Part shown: in pieces, positions 36,898-47,263 of the stretch
How positions within the stretch are numbered: the first letter of the stretch is position 1
Layout of the letters: the number at the start of each line of letters is the position of its first letter
Origin: Haematococcus lacustris
Taxonomy: Eukaryota; Chlorophyta; Chlorophyceae; Chlamydomonadales; Haematococcaceae
DNA: 64,000 bases
Direction of reading: 5' to 3'
Assembly (NCBI GenBank): GCA_030144725.1
Contig: JASKMD010000010.1
Coordinates: forward strand, 4,709,045-4,773,044
Notes under the pieces: generated by a model
Told to the model about the DNA's origin: nothing
The model's database searches: none
The model's input: the letters and a program-made list of their open reading frames with translations, nothing else
Made by a program: the position numbers and the translations under genes

Positions 36898-39800
36898 TTA
36901 TGTGCATGCCGGCGGCGAGGGATTAGGAGCCACGTGCATGGCGGCGTATTTCACCAAGTCCTGCGCTACCACTCGGGTCAGGCGGCCGCGCCCATCTTCG
37001 CTGCTGGCGGTGCCGGGCAATATGCGTGGCGCGAGTTGCCGGTGCACCTCCGCCGCATGACGTGGAGCTCTGTCTGGCACTTCCAAGGTCGCGAGCACGC
37101 CGGTTTCGCGCATGAAGCGCGCCATATCGTCCTCAGCCTCGGGATACTGTTCCAAGGGGCGCGCCTGGAAAGGGGAGGATGGACATGAGCGTGATATGGT
37201 CTCACAAAAAGAGTGATGCGAGTGTACAGCCTGCAGGTACAGTACCCAATGCTGGTGCTGGTCGGTCGTTAAGGAGTGAGTAACATAGTGCTTGGGCAGG
37301 CAGGGGGGCAGGCAGGGTGCAGGCAGCGGGACAAGGGGGCAGGCAGCAGGGCAGGTAGGGGGGCAGGCAGGCGGGCAGGCAGACAGGCACTCACCCGCCA
37401 TAGCCTTTCAAACGTCCAGTTCATCACTTCCAGGAAGCAGTTGCACGACTCCGCAATGTTGAAGCCCATTGAGACAGTGAAATGGAAGGCGTATCCAGGC
37501 ATGGTCCAAATCCCCATGCCGGGCAACTGGATTGTGCGCTTCACGCCTAGCTCCCTCAGCTTCTGCACACACCACGCAAACAGGAGGCACACCATGAGGG
37601 GCTGTATGAGGGGAGCCAGCCTAAGTCCCGCCCACCACGCCCTTGATCACGCTTGTCCTCCCTCACAACCAACTGGCATAAGCACTCTGCAGGCAACCAA
37701 ACTTCCTCAGACCCTTACTTACTACAACCCACGCGAACCTGCTTAGACCCTTACTCACTCTCACCCACATGAACCTGCTCAGACCCTTACTCACTCTCAA
37801 CTGGCCACTGCCAGCTTGATGACCTTCCCAGCCACAACCAGCCTGCTGAGTCGAGCGGAAGCACAGGCCCACAGCCTTGGCAGCACCCAGCATGCCAAGC
37901 ATTGGAAGCATCAGCCGCTGCTGCAGAGCCAGCCTGCCACTAATGCTCATAGTGCTCAAGACATTGGACAGCTGCTGCTGCTGCATAGAGGCAGCCTCCA
38001 GTCCCCTGCTTTGACATCCTGCTGGCTAACCCCATCCAGCCACTGCCAGCCTAGCAGCGCCTGCCGCCTCCAGCCCCACCATGACGCACCTCCAGAGGCA
38101 TGACCTGCTCCGGTGGGTACTCCTCCCGGTCAGTGAGGAAGGGGCTGATGCTCTTGGTGTACAGCTCCCCCCGCCCGCCCTCTGTGATGTGCTCTGCATA
38201 CTCTTTGAACTCCTGGACTGACTCCTGGGGCACCCACCACCAGATCTGCAAACAGCAGCGGCAGGAGGAGGGGCAGGTATCGGCAGGTGCGCAGTGACTG
38301 ATGTGGCGACAGCAGCAACAGACTGAGCAATGGCAGCATTAGCAGCAGGCAAAGCTGGCAGTGTGTGAGCAGCAGCAGCCAAGCATCTGCAGACAGGAGC
38401 GGCAGGAGTGACAGGTGTCAGCGTGTTAGGAGTGACGAAGATGGCGGCAGCGCAGGGTTCGCAGCAGGGGGGTGCAGCAGCAGGGGTGGCGCTGGTATGC
38501 CACTGCGCAGCAGGAGTGGCAGGTCAGCGGGACATGTCGGCAAGAAGGCTGCAGGCCAGAACGTTGCATGCTCTTTGACTGAGCGTGCCATACTGAGCAG
38601 CAACAGGACAACGGGAAATGTCAGAATGAGCTGCATGAGTCCAGAGCAGAAGCAACAGACTGAGCATCAGCAGCAAGGCTGCCCAGGGCCACAGCAGCAG
38701 CAGGCTAGGCTAGCAGTGTGTGGGCAGCAGCAGCAGCAGTCAAAGCTACAATTGTTGCAGGCAGCAGCAGCAGCAGCTGGAGGAAGGCAAGTGTGGTCCT
38801 GAGGCCAGCTCCATACCCAACTCAAACCAAACTGTCAGCAAGCATAGACATTTGGCTGTGTTATGGGGAAGTCATCAGTCTTCTTTGTCTAGTGGCTATG
38901 GCCCTGTGAATGGTGGTATTTTTATAATGGTTTCAATGTGACATGTCGCTCTATAGCTAGTTGTCCAGCGGATTATGTAACGCAAGATCTGTGGTCCTCA
39001 ACAGGCTGCCTGTGGCACACAGCCAGGGCACAACCTGTCACAGGCTGTGTAAGACATGTGTGAGACCTGCTGTGTGACATGTGTGAGGGGATGCAGTCAG
39101 GCTGGTGGGGAGTGTCACAACAAGACATGACAGATACCAACATGCTGTGTGAGGGGGTAGGGGAGTGAGGCTGGTGGGTGGTGTAGGGGGGTCGTGGCAG
39201 CCCTCATCATCTTGCCCTGCCGCAGCTGACCTTTGGAGCCCCGAAGATGTTGACGTTGATGGACATAAGCAACAGGTCTTCTACGTGTATCTGCAACCAC
39301 CATAACATAACACAGGCTGTCCACACATCAATGTTACACAAGGCGGCTAGTTTGCATGCTGTGGGCATGCATGCTGCTGGCACGCATCAGGGCTGAGTAC
39401 AGGGGCTGTCATGTATTAGGCCCTGATGCAAAGGCCAGCAATGCCAGCAGGACTGCCAGCTGCCGCCCTCAGCCTTGTGCCCTCCACCCACGCCCTCCAC
39501 CCCAGGTCCTGCCCTGCTGCACCCGCCCTGCCGTGATAACCCCCTGCCCCGCACCACAGCCCTGCTGCCCTCCACCCTACCCTGCTGCCCTCCACCCTAC
39601 CCTGCTGCCCTCCACCCTACCCTGCTGCCCTCCACCCTACCCTGCTGCCCTCCACCCTACCCTGCTGCCCTCCACCCTACCCTACTGCCCTCAACCCTGC
39701 CCTGCTGCCCTCCACCCTACCCTGCTGCCCTCCACCCTACCCTGCTGCCCTCCACCCTACCCTGCTGCCCTCCACCCTACCCTGCTGCCCTCCACCCTAC

Positions 39801-42800
39801 CCTGCTGCCCTCCACCCTACCCTACTGCCCTCCACCCTACCCTGCTGCCCTCCACCCTACCCTGCTGCCCTCCACCCTACCCTACTGCCCTCCACCCTAC
39901 CCTGCTGCCCTCCACCCTACCCTACTGCCCTCAACCCTACCCTGCTGCCCTCCACCCTACCCTACTGCCCTCAACCCTACCCTGCTGCCCTCCACCCTAC
40001 CCTGCTGCCCTCCACCCTACCCTACTGCCCTCCACCCTACCCTGCTGCCCTCCACCCTACCCTACTGCCCTCAACCCTACCCTGCTGCCCTCCACCCTAC
40101 CCTACTGCCCTCAACCCTACCCTGCTGCCCTCCACCCTACCCTGCTGCCCTCCACCCTACCCTGCTGCCCTCCACCCTACCCTGCTGCCCTCCACCCTAC
40201 CCTACTGCCCTCCACCCTACCCTACTGCCCTCAACCCTACCCTGCTGCCCTCAACCCTACCCTGCTGCCCTCCACCCTACCCTGCTGCCCTCCACCCTAC
40301 CCTACTGCCCTCCACCCTACCCTGCTGCCCTCCACCCTACCCTGCTGCCCTCCACCCTACCCTACTGCCCTCAACCCTGCCCTGCTGCCCTCCACCCTAC
40401 CCTGCTGCCCTCCACCCTACCCTGCTGCCCTCCACCCTACCCTGCTGCCCTCAACCCTACCCTGCTGCCCTCCACCCTACCCTACTGCCCTCAACCCTAC
40501 CCTGCTGCCCTCCACCCTACCCTGCTGCCCTCCACCCTACCCTGCTGCCCTCCACCCTACCCTGCTGCCCTCCACCCTACCCTGCTGCCCTCCACCCTAC
40601 CCTACTGCCCTCCACCCTACCCTGCTGCCCTCCACCCTACCCTGCTGCCCTCCACCCTACCCTACTGCCCTCAACCCTGCCCTGCTGCCCTCCACCCTAC
40701 CCTGCTGCCCTCCACCCTACCCTGCTGCCCTCCACCCTACCCTACTGCCCTCAACCCTACCCTGCTGCCCTCCACCCTACCCTGCTGCCCTCCACCCTAC
40801 CCTACTGCCCTCCACCCTACCCTGCTGCCCTCCACCCTACCCTACTGCCCTCAACCCTACCCTGCTGCCCTCCACCCTACCCTGCTGCCCTCCACCCTAC
40901 CCTACTGCCCTCAACCCTACCCTGCTGCCCTCCACCCTACCCTGCTGCCCTCCACCCTACCCTGCTGCCCTCCACCCTACCCTGCTGCCCTCCACCCTAC
41001 CCTACTGCCCTCCACCCTACCCTACTGCCCTCAACCCTACCCTGCTGCCCTCCACCCTACCCTGCTGCCCTCCACCCTACCCTACTGCCCTCAACCCTAC
41101 CCTGCTGCCCTCCACCCTACCCTGCTGCCCTCCACCCTACCCTGCTGCCCTCCACCCTACCCTGCTGCCCTCCACCCTACCCTACTGCCCTCCACCCTAC
41201 CCTGCTGCCCTCAACCCTACCCTGCTGCCCTCAACCTTACCCTGCTGCCCTCCACCCTACCCTGCTGCCCTCCACCCTAGCTGAGCCCAGCTACGAGTCC
41301 AGGCAGCCCTGAGCCCTGCCCTGCTCACACTGGGCATGCATACTGGGCACACTGGGCGCCACTTGCAGCATCTGTGCAGGGAGTAGGGGCAGCAGGCGGC
41401 CACCTCCACCGCACCTGAGTGTTGGTGTAGCCACCGCTGCAGATGAGCCCCACAAGAAAGATGCCCAGCGGGAGGGCAAGCTTGCCACACTTTTCAGCGT
41501 GAGGGATGGGTACCACGGGGACTGCTGATGCGGCACGGGCAGGGAAGCCGCCGGCAGCAGCAGCAGCAGCCAAGGCTGCTTTGTCTGACTTGATGCTGGA
41601 GGGCGCGCTGGCGCAGGGGGCACCCGTGGGGGTAACAGCAGGGGGGCCGGCAGCACTGCTGGGCTCAGGGGTGGGGGTGGGGGTGCGTGAAGGGGTTGCC
41701 ACGGGTGCTGCTGATGATGCACGGTGGGCTGTACCTTCTGACGCCACAGGAAGACTGACTTGGTGTGCCTGCATCAGCTGAGGCTGGGCTGCTGCTGCTT
41801 GGCTGTCAGCTGTGCAGCCCACAGGCAGGTTCCCTGGGGGAGGGGCTGGGTGCCCTGTGCCTGCCTGGTTGCTCAGAAGCTGGTCAGAAGGTGTCATGTA
41901 CGTGTCCGGCTCCACCTTGAACTGTAGCCCCAAGCAGGCGGGTGCGTCATGTGGGGGAGAGAGGGTGTCAGAGCAGTCCATAGGAGCGGGCTCAGACACC
42001 CCCTCCCCCTGCAGCCCTTCCATACCACACTGCTGAAGGCCCTCCTTGCTCTCACACACAGCATGGCTGCTGCTGTCAGGCTCCACCTTCACCTCCGCAG
42101 CTGGGGGTCGGCCGCTGGGCGGCGGCTGCTGCTTGATGTGTGCAGGGGGGCTGGAGGCTGTGCCTAGATCCAGAGGGGAGCAGGGGCTCGCGGTGCCTGC
42201 CTGCCGGCAGCTGGAGGAGGGGGAGCCACTGCTCATGCTCTGCTGCTGTTGTGAAGGGGAGGGTGTGTTGCCTGACTTGGCTGCGGCCTGGCTGCGCTGC
42301 TCCTTCAGTTTGCGCAGCCACGCGCCCAGCAGGTCGTCGGCCCAGGGGAAGGCAAGCGCTGCCTGAGTGGTGCAGCAGACCAGGAGGTCCAGGCTAGGGA
42401 GCAGCACAGCTTATGGGAGCATTGGGGAGGAGCAGAGACATAGTGTACCAGTTGCACCACCAGTGGGAGGGTAGCAAGGGCACGCCCTGAGGCGCCTCTC
42501 CTCCCTTAAGGCACACCCTACGGCGAGGGCGGTGTCTTTCTTTCTTTCTTTCCAGTTGTACCAGTGTGCCTTCCAAAGGTCTAACTCAGCCCACTAATAC
42601 ATTTAGAGGAGCAGGGTGTAGAAGTGAGGAGTTTAGAGAAGGAGGAGAAAAATCGGGGCTATTCTGGAGGAAGCGACATTCTGGGGGGGTCCAACTCAGC
42701 CCACTGATACATATAGAAGAGTAAAGGATCGCCCGACCCTCACTAGTTGCCTGACCCTGCCCTTGGGCACACCAGGCAGCTGCTCTGCGGCAAGCGGGCT

Positions 42801-45003
42801 GACCCTAACTAACCCTACTCTCCACCCCTGACCCCCTCACCTGGGCAGGTTCTGCAGCAAAGTCATGCTCCGCAGCCTTTTCCACATCCAACACGTAGTC
42901 ATGGCCCTCCATGGAGGAAGCTTGGATCTGCCACAGGCATGAGAGTGATAAAGAATGACTTGCAGCTGGCATGGCGGATTGCACACTGCCCAGCAGCACT
43001 GCCCAGCCAAAGCCTGCCCTGCCCAGGGCTGCCCTGTCCAGCTGCCCTGTGCAAATGTGGCACGGTCATGTTCTGATGGCTGCATAGCACAACCACAGCA
43101 TGACCCACCAGGTGGCCCGGAGTGGAGACACCATCAAACAGGGACGGGCACGCGTTGTTGCCAGGCCCAAAGATCTTCTCCCACACTTCTGGGCTGGCGT
43201 TGACCTCAGGCGCATACATCCAGGCATAGTACAGGTTGCTGCGGCGGTCCGCATGGCGAAAAGGCATGTTGCGCGCCATGCACTGCATGGGGCACCGCGG
43301 CAGCAAGGTGTGTGCACACAGGCATCGGCGGTGGGGCCATGCACATGTGCATGGCGGTTGGGTCAGGTTATGGCCTTCCTTGAGCATTGCAGGCTGAGGG
43401 AAGTGCTGGCATGCACAGCCCAGGCTAAGGAAAAGAGCAGACGGCTCTCCTCCAGTCGCCTGGCTGAACAAAGGGGCTGAACAAAAGGTTTTTCGACACG
43501 ACAGGGCCTTCAATGGCTACTCATGCAACCACGCTGCCGAACACAGGCTTCCCCACTGGCCATTACAGGGTTGGTGTATACAAGGCCCAGGCTTTGCTTA
43601 TCCCACCCTGCTCATAAGCACAACTCCCAAGCACAACCTCATCTGACCCTGTGTGCTTCAACCCTGCCCTCTCACCTCTGCCCTACCCCTACACCCTCAT
43701 CTGACCCCTGGTGCTTTCACCCTGCACTGTCAACCTTGCCTTAACCCTATGTCCTTATCTCACCCAGTGTGGTCTTAACCCTGCCCTAACCCTACGCCTG
43801 TTGTCACCTCAGTGAAGTCAATGTAGTCAACGGGGTCGCTGTCAGTCATTGGCTCTAGCTGGGTCTTAGGCGGCGCCTTGTTGGCGAAGCGGCTGTGGTA
43901 CAGCTCCCGCTGCAGGCGCTGGTGCAGCGTGCTCAGCGTCACCAGGGTGCGCAGCTTGCAGGCAAACTTGCCGATGGGGCCCTCGCAGGTCAGGGCCAGC
44001 ACCTGCACCGTGTGTGCACTTGCATCTGGTCCAGCCATGCATAGCAGATGCAAGCATGTATGCATGGGGTTGCTGGAACAGCTGCATGTGGCTGGTCAGG
44101 CATGCGGGGTGTGGGTATAGAGTGGTGGTTTTGCTGACCTCTACGTCCAACTGGTCCGCCATGATGAAGGGGTCCACCCGGTGATGCACTTTCCAGTCTT
44201 CAAACAAGATGCCAATCACATTCTGCAATCCACTGCGTTTGTCAATGTCCTTGATTGAGGCAAACAGCTCCCCCACGCTGCTAGTGTTGCCGTGCATCAC
44301 AAGTAGCTCATCCTTGCGGAAGTGGCGCTTGAGCTGGGTGAAATCCTGATACAGCTTCCTCTTCAACTCGATCTCTATAAAGGGGGTCTGCTCAAAGACT
44401 GCTGCCAGCATGAGGCACACTGACATGAGGCACTGGTCGGGCGTGGCATCTGCCTCAGCCTCGTTGCTTGAGCGCTGCAGACGAACTGCCTTGTTGCCCG
44501 TCTTGTTGTCCTCGGCTGGCCCGGCGTTGGCATACCGGACCTCGTGCGCAGCCTGGACCGTCGGGTCCTGTAGCTTCAATAGGTCCCTCACGGCCAGAGC
44601 TCTGGTAAGGATGCGGGATTTTTCTCCCGCAGTGTTAATGCGCTTGTCTGTGATGGGGGCTGTTGCCATGGCTTCATACAGCTCGTCAGCCATGACTGTG
44701 CAGGCCTCGATGCCCAAGGACCCCTCCCAGCATGCCTCCACTCGAGGCTTGTACTCGGTGTAGAGGCTGGTGAACGTGCGGGGCTGCACAGGCAGCACGG
44801 GGTCATGATGCCGGCCAGAGCTACTGAGTGGCATTGCATGAGCCCTGACAGACCTTCTCTCGCCAGGATGTCCTCGCTCGCTTGCTGCCCTCAGCGGCCA
44901 CGGGCTCAGTGCCGTGAGGTGCGACTTGGTGCAGGCAGCCAGAGTCCCAGTCGCACAGCATCTGGGTGCCTTGCCATTCCCATCCTGCCTTGGAGTGGTT
45001 CAT
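36898..45003 (-). CDS. JmjC-domain protein, putative Fe(II)/2-oxoglutarate lysine demethylase
   Basis: Exons, 5' to 3': 45003-44854 (ATG), 44783-44139, 44002-43808, 43282-43109, 42927-42841, 42393-41415, 39290-39231, 38245-38090, 37562-37395, 37164-36898 (stop). About 960 residues. The C-terminal part is a JmjC fold: LPLGIFLVGLI strand, IHVED (His and Glu of the HxD/E iron-binding pair), SINVNIFGAPK with the 2-oxoglutarate-contacting Lys followed by WWWVPQES, then QLPGMG and FHFTVSMGFNIAES with the third iron ligand His. JmjC enzymes hydroxylate or demethylate histone lysines in the nucleus; substrate here cannot be told. The large exon 42393-41415 is a low-complexity linker with two candidate SUMO sites (VKVEPDS and FKVEPDT). 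No PHD, JmjN or CxxC finger was found; residues from 44783 to 42841 have no family I recognise. Phase does not close between 42841 and 42393, so one border there is wrong or an exon is missing. Splicing is clean elsewhere. Confidence 0.82.
39556..41279 (+). repeat. 20-bp minisatellite, about 86 units
   Basis: The unit is CCCTGCTGCCCTCCACCCTA, with two common variants (CTACTGCCC and TCAACCCTA) mixed along 1.7 kb. It fills most of the intron between JmjC exons 41415 and 39290. The unit contains no stop on the plus strand in two frames, giving spurious open frames of about 600 and 640 codons. Variants do not alternate regularly, although blocks of several units recur. Confidence 0.97.
42460..42556 (-). 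repeat. Dispersed repeat copy B, inverted relative to copy A
   Basis: The inverse complement of the block at 34309-34406, ending in a CTTT run. It lies in the intron between JmjC exons 42841 and 42393. Next to it, a segment of about 33 bp (AACTCAGCCCACTAATACAT) at 42583 is repeated at 42691 with a few changes. Confidence 0.7.
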
Positions 45004-47030
45004 GTCTGAAGACTTGCTAGCCGTACGTTCCTAATGTTCGCTCCGCCTGTCGCATGGTTCAGGGGTCACACACCCCTAACCAGCAGAGCAACGTAGCCGC
45101 AGCTCCTTGGCAGGCCTGTGCCCTGCACAACCCGGTCGCGCGAGGGGGTAGCTCGTGCAGTTAGGCAGAGATTATCAAAGGCACCGAGACACCTGGATTG
45201 TTTTTTACACGACCTTGTGTTGGGCACAGATCATTCCCATACGACGGAGACTTATGGCTCAGCCCCATGTGGTCTTAGCAGCGTGCAACGACAACTCGGG
45301 GTGCGAGTGGGAAGGGGTACAAAAATCGGCTTGATACAGTGTCAGAACGGCTGCAAACAGGCAAGAGTCAGCAGCAGCCATGGTCCAGAGTTCCCTGTTT
45401 GTTTGCCGGTTTGCGACACCAGCACCAGCACCAGCGACACCAGCAGCGATGGGGGGAAAGCTGAGGTGCATGGGATGCTGGCTGAGCACATTTCCAACGC
45501 TGACGCTCAGGACCTGAGGGTGGGGTGTCCAAGAGGGAGTGGAGGGAGCAGATGTTAGTCCATCCTGACCTGGTGGGAAAGGTGTGTGGGGCTGCTGTGC
45601 TGACAGACTGGGCTAACGAGCAGACTGGACTAACGAGTGTTGGGGTCACACACAGGCCTGCCATACAACTGTGTGACAGTAGATATATCTGAATGGATAT
45701 ATCTACATCCCTGTATCCCTATCCTCATGAGGAGCCCCTACACTTCTCCATAGGAGTGAGAGACCGGTGTGTGTCCCTAACCTAGGAGTCGGGACCTAAC
45801 CTAGGTGTCCCTAACCTATTCGCTAGAGCCCTACCCTATGCATGACTCTTGTGCACACACATCCCCTTTGTAAGGGGCAATCTGATTGTTTGTTTGATTT
45901 GGCTCATGGCATGATGCACATGTCACTATCGCTGCCGCTGGTGCCGCCGCTGCCACTTCCGCAGCAGGCCCTTGTCGAGCACTTCCATCCATTCCTGGCC
46001 CACTCTGCCTGGGTTAGGCATGGTGGGGCCGCCCAGCCAGCTGCTGAGCTCGCGTGGGCGGCCTGGCCAGGCTGCAATGCGGCGGATGATCATCCCAGTA
46101 AGCAGCTGAGAATGTCTGCATGGTTAGGTTCCCCGTGGCAGCCTGTGGCGGGCCCCCACCCTAGGCACAGACAACACAGCTACAGGCAATTCGTGCAGCA
46201 GCTGGATTAGAGCAGAAGCTGGATTACAGCAGCAACAACAATCAGTTGTTGCGAAAATGCTCTCAAGGTGGCATTGAGAGTACTTGGTCAGGTGCAAAGC
46301 AAGACAGGTCAGATCAGGTCAGGTCAGATCAGGCTAGGCCAAGCAATCCAGGTCAGCAATAGCAGATAGCAAAGCAAGGGCGTAACAGGGCAAACGGTCG
46401 GACTTTGCTGGTAAAGCTTTGCACACATGAACACCCACCATGCACCAACCACCATCTAGACCAGCGACTGCATAGCTGGGACACCGAGCACTACTGAGCA
46501 ATCCGGGCATTGGAGGTAGCTTTTGGGGGCGCAGAGGGTTGGTGATGGGAAAGGTGCATGTTCGCTAAGTGCGTCGGTTTTTGGATTCACAATTCGACTT
46601 TGAACAGCAAAAGTCAAAGAAAGAGCAGACAAGAAAGAATGTAGCTACCAGAAGTCCTGGTAGCGTGAGGTTGGCAGCAGCGGGTCGCACGGAGCCATGT
46701 GCGAAACAGATGCGTTAAAACAGATGTGCCCGACCCCGGCGTTGGTACCTGTTGGTACCTCGTCATATCTGCGACCATTTCTCCCCCCGCCTCAATGTCA
46801 TACGTGAGGGTGCACGACGTCTGCGGTTGTGCTTGCATCCCCCTTGCTATTCATTGTCCCACCTCACTCTGGCATCTACCTGCAGCCTCTGCACCAGCGA
46901 AGCCCGGCCCCAGCTTCAAGTACATCAGCGCAGCAGGTGCAGAACCCACAGCTCTCTTTCCGCGTCTACCAACTGATATGGTGTGCGCCCAGCATCTAGC
47001 CAGCCCCCTTGTCCCTCACTAGGGCCTCCA
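45004..47030. other. Intergenic, no gene recognised
   Basis: Between the JmjC gene start and the Fanzor gene end. Contains a short palindrome AGATATATCTGAATGGATATATCT at 45681-45704 and GGTCA repeats at 46309-46330. No coding pattern. Confidence 0.5.
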
Positions 47031-47104
47031 TTTGAGCCGGATCAGAAGTACCTACTAGCATACACTATCAGCCACTAGTAGCCACTAACTAGATCCGGCT
47101 CAAA
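47031..47104. repeat. Inverted repeat with perfect 13-bp arms downstream of Fanzor
   Basis: TTTGAGCCGGATC (47031-47043) is perfectly complementary to GATCCGGCTCAAA (47092-47104) around a 48-base centre that itself has CACTAGTAG and CTACTAG motifs. It begins 160 bases past the Fanzor stop on the gene's strand. It may be a small MITE, or part of the element's end or guide-RNA region. Confidence 0.6.
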
Positions 47105-47263
47105 CAGTGTTATTGGGCTGTGTGGAGTAAACCCAGTGCACATGGCACATGAGCCCGCCTACCACCTACACTATTGCCTGACCCGAGGGCTATGATGTAG
47201 AGTTGGCATGACAAAACATGCACTAATTGTAAGCTGATGACAGCTCAACAAGGGGGGCACACA

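Noticed and set aside
39356..41284. Open frames of 642 and 601 codons on the plus strand
   Set aside because: Both come entirely from the stop-free 20-bp satellite. They are open in two frames at once and lie in an intron of the JmjC gene on the other strand.
42840..43513. Alternative minus-strand frame reading through JmjC exons 4 and 5 (GHAVVVLCSHQ...)
   Set aside because: It ignores two good splice sites and loses the phase that the flanking exons keep; treated as intron read-through.
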